From Bolinopsis microptera (lineage: Eukaryota > Ctenophora > Tentaculata > Lobata > Bolinopsidae): DNA of 64,000 nt. The translations under genes were made by a program, and so were the position numbers. Below, one piece after another: positions 1-11,831 of the stretch. The notes under the pieces were generated by a model. The model was not told the origin of the DNA and made no database searches. It worked only from the letters and a program-made list of their open reading frames with translations. The stretch covers positions 15,161,365 to 15,225,364 of the forward strand of contig NC_087082.1 in assembly GCF_026151205.1 (NCBI RefSeq), read 5' to 3'. How positions within the stretch are numbered: position 1 is the stretch's first letter; every line of letters starts with the position of its first letter.

Positions 1-196
1 TTAAAAACTTGTAACTTATATTTCCATAAAATTGGATTAGCCACGTTCTCTGTCGAATTATTAAAATACATAAGTTAAATCAGGAAATCTGTAAAATTTA
101 AAATAATGAGTGACTCTAAAAATGTGATAAAAACAGCGGTTTGACAAATATTACAACATACGGGTTTACAATGATTTCAGTTCGTGATTACTCATT
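1..196. other. AT-rich flank, no gene seen
   Basis: This stretch lies just beyond the C-terminal integrase piece of the minus-strand Gypsy element. It should therefore contain the element's 3' untranslated region and possibly the start of its 3' LTR. I see no TG...CA terminus and no clear match to the sequence at the other end of the element (11.85-12.24 kb), so no LTR is called. Confidence 0.3.
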
Positions 197-958
197 CTAA
201 CTCATGGTTTTCATTTTAGTGATAGCATCACTCTTAGCACTTCTGGTTGGTCTCAAACGCGGTTCAGGTAAGGGTGCACCACCTGTAGCTGTAGGTTTGG
301 ACAACTCAGACACCCGGACTTGCTTGTCGTTGGTTTTCAGGGGGGAAGCAACTTTCGGTTGAGGACGCTCAGTCACTTTAGACGGTGAGGTATCCCTGAC
401 TGGGGACGCTGGTTTCGCCACAGCCTCAAGTCTGTTGCCGTTCGGAACTCCTAGGTTTAGTGCATTTATTCTCCGTCTTTCCCTTGTTTCATGCAGCTTC
501 TGGAACTTAATGTCAGAGCGAGCTATCTCTCTGGTTAACAGCGTTTTTTGCGGACTAGTGATTGCTTTTCGTTCCATCCTTATAACGGGGGTGTGTCGTG
601 GTTTTATTGCGTCAGCGTGTTTCTTTACAATCCTGTCTCCGTGTTGGACCACGTAATTGTTCGAATTATCACCGAGTCTTTTGATTACTCTAGCTTGCTC
701 CCAGTGGCTTTTGTCGTCCATTTTGGCGAAAATGAGCTGATTTTCCCGGAACTCTCGAGTTCTGGGGTGTTCGTTAATTGCAACTTGCAGTTTCTCAGAT
801 TGCAATTCCTGCTCCCTCATCCGATCGGTTGGTTTGATTTGGTGTAGTTTAGATCGCAGAGTTCTGTTGAACGCTAACACAGCTGGTGTTTGACCAGTAG
901 ACGAATGGGGTGTGTTGCGGTAAGTTAGCAGAAAATCGTTCAGATTCTTGCACACGTC
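197..958 (-). pseudogene. Ty3/Gypsy integrase C-terminal part (separated piece)
   Basis: An open minus-strand frame of about 250 codons. It begins with the stretch that follows the catalytic glutamate in Gypsy integrases (motif NDFLLTYRNTPHSSTG), continues through a chromodomain-like or SH3-like tail with alternating basic and aromatic residues, and ends in a low-complexity S/P/K-rich tail. It is the downstream end of the pol gene whose N-terminal part lies at 8.2-11.8 kb. A solo LTR (964-1798) separates it from the integrase core, so it cannot be read as part of one pol ORF. The ATG-like start within the frame is fortuitous. Confidence 0.85.
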
Positions 959-963
959 CTTAC

Positions 964-1798
964 TGTTGGAACCCTGTTCTTGGGTTAATTAAATAACAAA
1001 TAATACTCAATTATTATAAATACAAATTAGATGAATAAAGAGGTTATACAAATCTTGTGTCAAAAGTAACCTTGTTACTCTACAATGTACTCTCTTAAAT
1101 AGTGAATGATTGATATGGTGTGACTCAGTAACTCACACTACTCTGCTCTGACTAATAGTTAAAACACATTTCAATACTAAACTAAACAATGTCTTTTTTA
1201 CTATTAGATTAAACTACTATTAAATTAAAACTACTACTCCTGATGATGATGTTCTTCTTACTATATGAGGGACTTCTGAATGATGAGGACTTCAAGTAAA
1301 ACTGGAACTGATAACTATAAAACAAAAACCCTGGGGGAAAACTACCGTGAGTAAAGTGAAAGGTAATCCACGTGAAACTATAAAGCAAAGTGAAAGAGGA
1401 AGCGGGAACTCCTAGACTAAACTACTAAACTATAACTATAAACTACTTACCACTCTTTCCACGTCACAGAACACAGATAGTATCTGTCGACTGGAATCTG
1501 TGGGATCACTAAAACAACGTCACTCCTCTCCCTTCTGCTACGCTAGAGTCTGGAGTCGACAACGTCACTCCTCTCCCTTCTGCTACGCTAGAGTCTGGAG
1601 TCAACTAAACACTGGACACTCCTCTCTCTTCTGTTACTTCAACTAGAGTCTGGAGTCGAGCCTTGTCTGCCTTCTGGAGTCCCTTTACCCCAACACTGTA
1701 TATACAATCACTGGAACTAAACCTTTGCTAAAGTGAGATACAGGGTTAGTAATATGTAAGTACAAAAACAAGCTACAAATAGAATTAAGATTCTAACA
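964..1798. mobile_element. Solo LTR inserted in the Gypsy integrase gene
   Basis: The segment begins TGTTGGAA and ends TTCTAACA, the short inverted ends expected of an LTR. It is flanked on both sides by the 5-bp direct repeat CTTAC (959-963 and 1799-1803), the usual target duplication of LTR-retrotransposon integration. Removing the segment and one CTTAC rejoins the integrase reading frame. No internal coding region is present, so this is a solo LTR left by LTR-LTR recombination. It contains a short tandem array (1515-1658). Confidence 0.85.
1515..1658. repeat. 45-bp tandem repeat inside the solo LTR
   Basis: Two nearly identical 45-bp units starting at 1515 and 1560, with core CACTCCTCTCCCTTCTGCTA, are followed by a degenerate third unit to about 1658. 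Such internal arrays are common in LTR U3 regions, but no regulatory role can be shown here. Confidence 0.8.
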
Positions 1799-2031
1799 CT
1801 TACTGGTTACAGACATCTTTTTCAGGGCGGATTTAAACGACTGAACAAGTCGTTCGCAGATTCCGTTTGATTTGGGAGAATACGTCGGAACAGTCACGTG
1901 CTTTATACCACAGGATTTCAGATATCCCTCAGTTTCATCCGACACGAACTGTGGTCCGTTATCCGTTACCAGACAGATTGGGATACCTGTACGAGAGAAT
2001 ATGGATCTAAAAGCACGTATTGTAGCACTAG
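1799..2031 (-). pseudogene. Ty3/Gypsy integrase catalytic core fragment
   Basis: Read on the minus strand, this piece contains the second and third catalytic positions of a DDE integrase: TDNGPQFVSDE (Asp) and YSPKSNGICERLVQSFK (Glu). It continues in register with the piece at 197-958 once the solo LTR is removed. It also continues with the pol segment ending near 8209 once the LINE at 2032-8207 is removed; the interrupted target reads ...AACT/AGTGCT... on the minus strand. Confidence 0.85.
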
Positions 2032-3267
2032 GAAAACAAATTTTTAGGAAAACAAATTTAAATTTTGGTATTTATTAATAACAATCAAAACATATCATAT
2101 CATAAAAATAAAGCCACGCGTTGGTTGACTGCCTCAGTAAGGTGAATAATTTAAGCTTGAAGGTGCCCTTCGCATTTACAGAACCTTATGCGGCAATCAC
2201 ATATTCATGAGGACCTGTGAGCGCCAAAATTAATTTAAAGTTTCTAAAAATCATACATCACTACGAGTTACTCATGCTTTTGGATTATAAGAGTGCGGAT
2301 TGTCAGGTATTTCGTTCATTCATACTTAATCGGTTTAAAGCTGTATATTTAGAACTCACTATTGTTTAAACTACGAAAGCAGAACGTAGATAATGGACAA
2401 TATACCAACGACAATACCAAGGACCCGAGTGCCGCATTGACTTTTCCGGATCCGTTTTTACCGAAGGCTTATCCACCAGTTACTCATGCTGCATGTATAG
2501 TCTGATAATATTTTGTCTTACCTCTAGCAAGCATTCTGTAAATTGAAGTGTCGTATTTATTATAGAAGAGCCAGCCAACCTCCGCATTATAATCTTTTGT
2601 GTGCCAAGTTCGTTTATAAAATCTAATCATATAATAAGATTGATCCAATAGTCTAAGATGAACGGTATATCATAGCTCATCATTATTAAAATCCGAATGG
2701 ATGAATTAATCAAGTAATGTTCCCTTTCAACACAACTAAACAACAAACAAATGCTTGCTCACCAGTGGTGACGCAATCGTAGGGGCATGTAGTTGGTTCA
2801 GATAACTCTCACCCCGACGACAGCGTCGAGAAATTATCAAATTATGCATTTGCGCCATACTGGACACATTTTATATTTAATATTTTGTGGTTTGTAGAAA
2901 TTAGTGTCATCTAAAGTATAGCTTAACTGGCGAGCAAGCATCGTCCCACTCGGCGGGGACGAAATTACCGAGTCCAATCACAGAAAGTTAACCAAAAGAT
3001 AAAAACAAGAGCTCGGATATCAACAAAAATCACATGCTCCAGACGACGGGGGAAGAGAGGAAAAGAAGTAAGCTGCTGGGCTCAACAAATTTTGATAATT
3101 GTAAACAAATTTGTTCTTGTGCCCTATAATAATTTGGTATTGAGGTATGACCCTGTACTGTGCGTGATAGTGAAAATGAAAGTGAATGTGAATCTATAAT
3201 GCGAACGAAATGAGTTGTGGCCAGACGATTCTTCAATTTCAAAATAATAAAGTCAAAGGACTCTGTT
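2032..3267 (-). other. LINE 3' region, no coding capacity seen
   Basis: About 1.2 kb between the RT stop codon and the 3' tail repeat of the LINE. The only structure seen is a 16-bp imperfect inverted repeat, ATGCTTGCTC(A/G)CCAGT, at about 2750-2766 and 2925-2942, which may bound a 190-bp MITE nested here. I see no ORF that looks genuine. Confidence 0.5.
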
Positions 3268-4794
3268 TTAAAATACAAGCTCATTCTTATCAAAGTTTAA
3301 TTCTGTCCATTCTAATTCTTCGTACCTTGACTGTATCTTGAGTAGCTCACTCTTCAGTGTTACTTTAACTAAGTTCGTTGACTTAGTAAAGCTTATCAAA
3401 CTGTCAATTTTTCGACAGTCGTTCCACATTTTTGTTGATTGATAAATGAAAGAGGAGGATGGGTTTGGGGTGATGAACTGGTCTGAACGTCTTTGTGATG
3501 GTGATCTGTGGAGTAAAGATAGGAGTGAGATTGGAGATTCTAATCTGACAATTTTGAACAGTTCTAATAGACATGTGTATTTGTACAGGTTGTGGACGGT
3601 AAGAAGGCCGTTCTTGTTAAACAACGGCTTTGTATGCTCTTTTTCAAAGAATTCCCTTCCTAGGATTTGTTCATCTATACAACGTGTTCTGGCACATGTT
3701 CTAAATTTATCTAGATATGCTTCAAGGTCACCAAATAGTATTCTGATACATTTTTTCTGAGTGATGAAGATAGGTTGAAGCATATTATTACTCGACCCAC
3801 CCCATACCGATATTCCAAATCTTAGGTGTGACTCAAATAACGTGTGGTACAATTCTTTATGGTGTTTTTTCGGGATAACGTGTCGTATTCTACTGAGTCT
3901 TCCGATCTCACACCTAAGTTTCGAGTTGAGGGCTCTTATTTGAACATCCCATTTTAGCTTTTCGTCAATAATAACACCTAAAAACTTGGTCTCTTTAACT
4001 TGCTTTATTACCGTATTATTCAGAGTTAGTATATATTCTGATTCGTTATCTGCCTCATTATCAGTAGCTGTACGTGACGGATTGAAGTGAATGTAGCAGC
4101 ATTTCTTTATATTTATATGTAATAGATTGCATTTCATGTACTGGTGTAACAAACGGAGAATTTCGTTTGCTCTTTCATACAGTTTTTTTCTACATTCATC
4201 TACTACGAATATGTTTGTGTCATCTGCAAATAGTATGAACTTGCCCAGATCAGTTGTTCTAAATAAGTCGTTAACATATATTATAAATAGCAAGGGTCCG
4301 AGACAAGAGCCTTGGGGAACTCCAAAGAGAACAGGCAGCTTGTCAGACTCTTCGCCCAGTACAGAGACATATTGATATCTATTAGAGAGATAACTAGCGA
4401 TGAGTCTATTGGCGTTTCCACGTATTCCATAGTTGTCTAGTTTATTAAGTAGTTTTTCATGTGAGATCGTGTCAAACGCTTTAGATAGATCAATAAATAT
4501 TCCAAGTACATGCAGTTTTTTGCTAAGACAGGATTCTATGTAATTCACTGAGGAGTTGAGGGCATGGCTTGCGGAGTGATTTTTTCTAAATCCGTACTGG
4601 TTCTCGTAAATCATTTTCTGGGACTGAAAGAAGCTATACAGTCTGTTGTAAATAATTTTTTCAAATATCTTACCAAAAACAGCTAAGGTTGATACTGGCC
4701 TATAGTTTTCCAGCAATTCCTCATTATCTTTCTTATAGATCGGACTGATTCTCCCAGTCTTTAAATCATCTGGAATACTCCATTCCTCATGCAT
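3268..4794 (-). pseudogene. LINE ORF2, reverse transcriptase half
   Basis: Non-LTR reverse transcriptase with the expected motif order: ENYRPVSTL, FIDLSKAFDTISHEKLL, GVPQGSCLGPLLF and the catalytic FADDT (about residues 190-194 of this frame), then a thumb and C-terminal region. It belongs to the same ORF2 as 4761-6542 but is in another frame. The two frames overlap at 4761-4794, and comparison of the overlap suggests loss of a single T just before the PDDLK motif. The ATG at 4794 is therefore not a real start. The C-terminus runs to a stop with no RNase H domain visible, consistent with the CR1 group. Confidence 0.85.
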
Positions 4795-6542
4795 TCACTG
4801 TATAATAAAGATAGTATAGGACAGATCACTTTAGACGATTCTTTAACTACATGTATTGGGATGTCGGATGACTTCCCATTCTTCAGTTCAGATATAATCA
4901 TTCTAACCTCGTCAGCTGTACAGTCATTAATGAAAATACTGGACGTGTTTGCTCTAGGCAGGTAGTCATAAAAACTAGGAAGATTGTTAATAGTTAGTTC
5001 TCCAATTTCATTATATGCCCCGTTTAAATTAGACGCTAGAGAGACAAAATACTTATTAAATTCATTGGCTATTACTCTACGATTGGTTATCTTCTCATTG
5101 TTTATAGTAAACAGTGGTTTTATTTGCCGTTTCTGTTTGCCCCGTATTTGATTAATCAGTTCCCATGTCTTCTTACTATTACCGTTTGTGTCTGCAAATT
5201 TTCCCACGAAATACTTAGTTTGAACATCTTTGCGATCTTTTTTAACCATCCTTCTATAATCCTTATAAGTTTTGTAACTAGAACGTTTTTCACAACATTT
5301 CAAGCATTGACATGTTCCACCTTTATAATCGGTTTCACCGAGTTTACATTTTTTCTTTCTAACTTTAGCCCAATTGTCATAGAGTTGGTGCTGATGCTTG
5401 ATTTTGGCTATAAGCCCAGGTGTGATCCATGGGTTATTTTGTGTAGTTCTTTTGGAAGACTTAGGGGTTGCCAACTTACACGTTTTATCGATACTACTTT
5501 TGAAAACATCATGAAATACCGTGAAGTTGTCAATTACTTTATTCTCTAATTCATGTTCCAAGTCCTTTACAAAAGAGGTAACATTAGACTTACAGTAGTC
5601 GTAATATTGTTTATATTTTAGGTTACTCTTAGTGGATCCCATACTCTTTTCAAATATTTGAAAGACTGGTGAGTGGTGGGATATACGATCAGTAAGTGTG
5701 CCTGAGGCTATTATACTCTCTACATCGTTAGTTATAATATTGTCAATACACGATGCTTTACAACCTGGCTTCTCATGAGTTGGCAGAGATATTAGGGGAA
5801 AAAATTCTCTACTGAACAGGACTTCCTCATAACGTTTTACAATCGCATTATCCTTATTATGTAGATCAATGTTGAAATCACCTGCCAGGTAACTGCATTT
5901 CGGCAAATTATCGAGAATTGCTGAGAGTTCTAATAATGCAACATTTACATCACCACTTGGAGGGCGATACACTACACCAACAGTGACCGGAGTATTCTTG
6001 CTGCTTATCGTAACAAATAGAGTTTCTAGGTTTTCAGATATATGGGACAAATTGCCATTTACTGTAGCACTGAGGGTATCACATACATAAAGAGCGACTC
6101 CAGTGCCTTTTCTTTTATCTTGCAAAGTGTTTTGGTAGAAACTATTGTATCCAGTCAGTTGGTAAAGGTCACTTAATTCGGGGCCTTCATTTGTTTCTGC
6201 TAAAGCAATGATCGAAAATTTCATATATCTCTGTAGTTCTATTGCCAGAGTATCAAAGTTAGATTTATTACCATCGATATTTTGAAATAATAATGATGAG
6301 TACTCGTTCATTTGGTTGCAAAATGTTTTATTAAATTCTTTAACACTATATGGGTTACAGTTATTGAGTAATCGGTTGATGTTTACAAGTGTTTCATCAA
6401 TGTCAGTACTATTATTTTCAGAGTCAGTATCTTCATATATAAACGGATTGTAACGAGTACTTGCTAAGTGTACACAGTTAGGGCAGTAAAAATCTTCATA
6501 TATTTTGTTTGTACTGGATTTAGTATAGCATTTATGGTGCAT
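4761..6542 (-). pseudogene. LINE ORF2, PHD finger and endonuclease half
   Basis: The frame opens with the C-terminal half of a PHD-type zinc finger (CAMHHKC...FYCPNC). It continues into an exonuclease-endonuclease-phosphatase domain with the motifs ALAETNEG, VVYRPPSGD, LAGDFNIDLHNKD and SHHSPVF, typical of APE-type LINE endonucleases. It then covers the linker and the start of the RT region (RVIANEFNKYFVSLA) before a premature stop caused by the 1-nt frameshift near 4770. Upstream (6545-6655) the N-terminal half of the PHD finger, including CQSCAKSI, is present but broken by stop codons or frameshifts. Confidence 0.85.
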
Positions 6543-6655
6543 AGCACAGTCACACCTACAACATTCAGCAATGAATTATTCCCTTTTTTACCACCTTACC
6601 ATTCTGATTGATTTTGCACATGACTGACATGTTTTAACTGGAGAAGGGGTTCCCA

Positions 6656-7490
6656 CAGTGGTAGTTTTATAAACCACTTTTAATTTATTGACCTATTATA
6701 CTTAGTGGTAGTTTTATAGACCACATTTAATTTATTAACTTATCATACTTAGTATTTTTTTTTTGGTGACTGTATCACCCAGTTTTAACATTTGATAATT
6801 GTACAGTTTATTGACGACACATTGACTGAATGTTATTTTATATTCTAATTTATATTCTAGATATTTTATTTATTTTACAACAGACGACAACTTCCTGTTT
6901 TTTCTTCTATATTAGTTACTCATATCTCTTGTACAGACTTTTTTACAAGGACATTGACAAATGATACTCACATTAGGCATTCATTATTGCATCTAAATTA
7001 TTTCACTTGCATTAGGCTTAGAAATTTATTCTCTGGTCAACAGATTTCAAATGTTTAATTAATTTGTAGTATGACAGTAAGGTATATAAGAAGTTATTTA
7101 ATTTTGCTTGGGCTATTATATTGACTAGGTATTGAGGTTTAATGATGATATGGAATTTGAATTCTATATAAATTTACACTATGTGGTTGGGGCATTTTGC
7201 ATAGTAAATATGGTTACTACTCATATATATCATATTATTTGATTGGTATTCGATTTCTGATTATTTCTCTAGGAATATGATTATTATATCTCAATTTGGC
7301 TTTAGGTAGGGTGCCCCGCTAAAAGAACTGGATTCTTCCAGGAAGCATCCCGTGCACAGAGCTTGGTCTACATATATATTAAATTATTAACCATTCATTC
7401 TGTATGTGCACGAAAATTTATTTCAATCAATGAATTGGCCAATGGAAATGAATTTTGTACAGACAGGGCATACCTCTTTGGTCAATTTAT
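6656..7490 (-). other. LINE ORF1-ORF2 spacer
   Basis: About 830 bp between the ORF1 stop and the ORF2 zinc finger. It includes an imperfect duplication of about 50 bp (GTGGTAGTTTTATA..., near 6658-6760). There is no coding frame of note. It is long for an inter-ORF spacer, so part may be another insertion. Confidence 0.4.
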
Positions 7491-8207
7491 TCATGGGTAC
7501 GGTACGTAACCTTCCCCATGTTGAGTCGCAGCAGCAGCAGGAGAGGAACCACCCATCGTCTGGGAGTATAAGCGATTGTCAACTTTATCCGATCTCTTCT
7601 TCCTTCTATCAGTCCCTCCATTCATCCTTAAAAGTATTGTATTACGTATAAGAACCCCCAGTTTGGCTGTACCACTCCAATTGAGGTGTAAATAGTCCGG
7701 TCTCTGGTTTCGTCCAATGTTCCTAGAGAATTGCTGGCTTAGGAGCCCAGCCTCATCACAGAACATGTCAAAACCAGGTACCAAAGTCACACCAAAGTTG
7801 GAATGGAGCAGCTCCTTAAAAATTAATTCATTATAATGTGCAACTTTACGATTTAGCTCAACGAGTTTGGTTGGCAGCAGCGGACACACAAATATATTCG
7901 CTTTGGGGTTAAGCGCTTGGATCATTTCTACTTTCTGAACAAATGGTTTAAAAACATTGTTCTTTATATCAGCGGTATTTTTGATCTCAGGTTTCCTGAT
8001 ATCATTTATACCACACATCAAGAGAACATTCCTGTATCCACATGAAACTGTAGGATTTATATCCCCCACTACCGGAGCAAAATACTGTTTTCCGGGGAGC
8101 CACTGCCCAAATGATTTTTTGGGGTCCAGCCCGAATTTGAGACCACCAGTATGCGAGTCTCCGATGATGCATGTAGAGTTCCTGTTTCTAAAGCTAACTG
8201 AACGAAA
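7491..8207 (-). pseudogene. LINE ORF1 C-terminal SGNH-hydrolase domain
   Basis: Minus-strand frame with SGNH/GDSL-hydrolase blocks: block I IIGDSHTGG with the candidate nucleophile Ser, block III LLMCGINDIRK with Gly and Asn, and a late DYLHLNW carrying the Asp-His pair. Esterase domains of this type occur in ORF1 of some CR1-clade LINEs, where they may bind lipid or nucleoprotein. The N-terminal part of ORF1 is absent because the element is truncated at 8207, close to block I. By chance the frame is continuous with the upstream Gypsy pol frame, giving one 1469-codon chimeric ORF, which is not a natural gene. Confidence 0.8.
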
Positions 8208-11200
8208 AGTTGTATTTGTGTTCATTTGAACAACTTCAGGCCACTTGCTGTAAGAGTCTACTAATAATAGCCACATGCTGCCCAGGAATGGGCACGCAAA
8301 GTCAGCGTGTACTCTTTGGAAAGGTGCACTGGTTTTAGCCCAGGGGTGGTCAACGACTTTAGTCATGTTCTTACCATACTTGGCGCATGTCTCACACGTC
8401 CGAGCAGTATCCTCGATTTGTGTGTCAAGACGTGGCCAGTAAACGTAAGATCTGGCCAAGGATTTCATACCTGTTACTCCAATGTGAGTGGCGTGCAGAA
8501 TATCCATTACAGTGCTTCTCAGTTTAGCGGGAATCACGACACGGGCTCCCCAAGTTAAACACCCAAGTTCATGGCTCAACTCGTCTCTTCTAGTCCAGAA
8601 AGCTTTGAGATCACCGTCACATTTCAGATTCTTCGGCCAACCATTCAGAGTGTATTCCAAAACTCTGCTCAGAATCGGGTCCTTACGAGTGTCGTTCGCC
8701 ACTAACTCAGCATTGAGTAAAGTCTCGCTCATAGTCAGTGCGAACATATCACCAAACTCGTCTCTCTCCCTCACAGGGTGTGTTACCGATTTTGGCAGCC
8801 TGGATAACATATCAGCGTTAGCATGATCCTTGGTATTACGATATTGAATGTCATACTGGTAATTCATAAGGAATAAAGCCCACCTAGTTAACCTACCGGC
8901 AGTCATCTCTGGAATTGGCTTATCGCCAAATATACGAACCAGCGCACGATGATCTGTCACCAAGGTAAACTGTCTCATATACAAGTAAATATGTAGGCGC
9001 TTTATGGCCCACACTATGGCCAGGGCCTCTTTGTCCACTTGAGCGTAATTCCTCTCGGCCGGTGACAGGGTCCGGGAGATGAACTCAATGGGACGCTCAT
9101 CCCCATTCAGCATAATGTGAGACAACACTGCGCCAATGCCACCGATTGAAGCATCAGTGTCCAGTTTAAGAGGAAGCTTGGGATTGTAAAAGGTCAATAC
9201 ACGGTTAGAAGCCAGCAGATTTTTCAATATTTTAAACGCTGTCTTTTCGGTATTTGTCCACACCCACTTTACATTCTTAGCTCTCAGCCTTTCAATTGGA
9301 GCAATCACAGACGACAAGTTGGGCAAATAGCGCCTGTAATAATTCACAGCCCCCAAAAAACTAATTAGTTCGTCCACATTCCTAGGTTCTGGAGCCATCA
9401 GCATACTCTCGACCTTGCTTTTCACGGGTTTGATCCCTTCAGCAGACACCACATGACCCAGATAGACAACTTCTTTTTGCATGAAAGAAGTTTTTTCGGT
9501 TTTACATTTAAAACCTCGCTGCTCCAACCTACTTATGACATTATTGAGGTTGATCAGATGGTCACTCTCATTTCGACCAGAAACTAATATATCGTCAATT
9601 CTGCAGCACGTCATAGGCACACCCCACAGAGTGTCATCCATACATGACTGGAATATAGCCGATGCACTGCTGATGCCATACGGCAAGCGATTCCATTGAT
9701 ACAACCCTTTGTGCGTATTCAGGGTGGTCAAGACACGGTCCTCATTTCTTATCAACAGGTTATTATAAGCCTTTTTGATGTCAATCTTAGAGAACGTTTG
9801 TCCCCCCTGCACAGCATTCAGACATTCCTCCACGGTAGGTAGAGGGTATTGTCGGGTGCTGATACATTTGTTCAGGGTCGATTTATAATCCCCACAAATG
9901 CGCACTGACTGCCCTCCATCCTTCTTCACAGGCACTATGGGTGTCCCCCATGGACTGTCTTCGACTTTGGTTAGAATCTTCGCTTCAACCATATCATTTA
10001 ACTCACTTTCAACCTTGTTTCTCAAGGCATAGGGTAGACTACGGGCTTTCATCATAATAGGTTTGGAGTTGTCCTTCAGGACCAAACTTGCCTGTACACC
10101 CTTAACTAGTCCTAAACCCGATTTAAACACCTCGCTCTGTTTTAACTGAGCGATACTACGACATTGATCAACCCGAGTACAGGTGTTTTCACATTTCCAC
10201 CTGTTTTTCACGGTCGCACCATCGGTTAGCATGTCACCCTTATCGACACCACTCCCAGAGCAGCTTTCACAGCTCACTGACAACTGCTGGGATTTGTCTG
10301 GGGCTAAATTATGTACTAACTTTGTGCTGAGCAGCTTCTCTAGCCAATTCTGTCCACAGAACTTTACAATCCACGGTCTTCCAAACAAACTGGGGAAGTC
10401 CTCTGCTACATAGAGCTGCATTCCATGAGCTTTTTCACCGTTCAACTCTACATTAACTACAGCACAGCCGTCAACTGTTTTGATTTGTCCGTTTGCAACC
10501 CGTAATGTTTGCCTGCTGGGTGTAAGTGTTAAATTGGCCAAGCCACAAGATAATAATGTACGTTTGCTCACAACAGACACAGCAGACCCTGAATCGAACT
10601 CCATAGACAGAAGTTTACCGTTGATTTCTACTTCAACATACGGTTTGCTTAACTCAATCATATTGACATTCGGTAACACATTATCAGAAACTAAACTTGA
10701 ATCAGACTTATCAGTGGTAATAGTGGAATCGGGGTCACAAACAAGATAACTAAAATCAAAGGCATTAAACACCTTATCCCTCACATACATATTTGAAGAT
10801 TTCGAATCAGTTAAATGAGTAAGTTTAGAGAAATCAGCACACAGATAAGAACATGTATTAGCATTACCTTTTTCAATCTCAACTGAATTACACTCATTGT
10901 CATGATCATACTCGGGGTAAAGCTCATTGTCCAAGACATTTTCACAATTCTCATCCATACCGAACTCATAACTCTCCGAACTCGACTCTCCTTGTTCAAT
11001 GTTGTGAACAATGCTGTTTTGCTTGCAATTCTTGGAGATGTGTCCAATACGTTTGCAGATATGACACCGGACTTGACAATTTTCACCAATATGTCCACGA
11101 AGTCCGCACCGTCTACATTTAAGTCCCTTTTGCATTCCACTTTTCTGCTTTCCACCCGAACCACCTGAACTTTCCCCCTTCTTCCCATAGAGGTTTTTCA

Positions 11201-11831
11201 TTGTTCTTTTGAATGTTGGTTTCACAAAGTTCACTGATCTCGATGACTCTCCCGGTGATAACGTGCTATTCATGAACTGAGCCTCCCTGTTTGCTTGCTC
11301 ACGGCTTAACGCTTCCTTCACCGCGGTTGCCAGTGTTAAGTCATCCTTCGTTAACAACTCGGAAACAACCTTTTGATTCCTCAGCCCTGCGAGCAGCTGA
11401 TCCAATATAGCCTCGTTGTAGTTGGCAAACTCACATTCATTTGCGATTGTTCTTAATCTGGAAACATAGGTCGCTGTGGTTTCTTCATCCTCTTCTACAC
11501 AGCTTCTTAGCTTGTATCTTTGAGCAAACTTTGTTGGTGCAGGGGCCAAGTGATCTAAAATGAGTTTCTTACACTCCTCGTAACTGCAGTCTTCCATCTT
11601 TTTTACGGTCAGTGACTTCAACAGCTTGTAAATGTTCTCATCTGTCCTTGCAATAAAGCCTGCTAAATTCTTCTTTATAGCCATGTTTCTAGCCTCACGG
11701 TTAGAACCGTCATTAGCTAACTCTGGGACCTCTGCTGCCAGTCCTCCCGCCAATAACTCAAACTCATATCTTTCAAACCAGCTTTTTTGACAGCATGTGA
11801 CGGTTAGTGGCTCTTTTGTCCTCGTCGCCAT
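8208..11831 (-). pseudogene. Ty3/Gypsy gag-pol, interrupted in integrase
   Basis: A minus-strand frame with the full Gypsy order. A gag-like region (start taken at the ATG at 11831, MATRTKEP; the frame extends further upstream but only into leader sequence) is followed by two CCHC zinc knuckles (CRRCGLRGHIGENC and CHICKRIGHISKNC). An aspartic protease (EFDSGSAVSVV) comes next, then an RT with the usual Gypsy blocks. The catalytic box reads RIDD instead of the usual Y/F-x-DD. An RNase H domain (DTDAS...DKEALAIVWA...TDHRALV) and the H2C2 zinc-binding part of integrase (HATHIGVTG...CETC) follow. The first catalytic Asp region (VHADFACPFLG) is present, and the frame then runs into the inserted LINE at 8208. 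Gag and pol share one frame without a stop. The copy is disabled by two insertions. Confidence 0.9.

Larger units (their letters stand above)
2032..8207 (-). mobile_element. CR1-like LINE, 5'-truncated, inserted in Gypsy pol
   Basis: A minus-strand non-LTR retrotransposon of about 6.2 kb lacking LTRs. In coding order it carries the C-terminal part of ORF1 with an SGNH-hydrolase (esterase) domain (8207-7491), a spacer, a damaged PHD finger (about 6650-6545), an apurinic-type endonuclease (6542-4761) and a reverse transcriptase (4794-3268), then a long 3' region. The 3' end shows a short tandem of TTTGTTTTCCT (about 2031-2058), like the microsatellite tails of CR1/L2 elements. The flanking Gypsy sequence shares at most the dinucleotide AG at the junctions, so target-site duplication is minimal or absent, as is typical of CR1. 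The element is dead: ORF1 is cut at its N-terminus and ORF2 has a frameshift plus a disrupted N-terminus. Confidence 0.85.
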
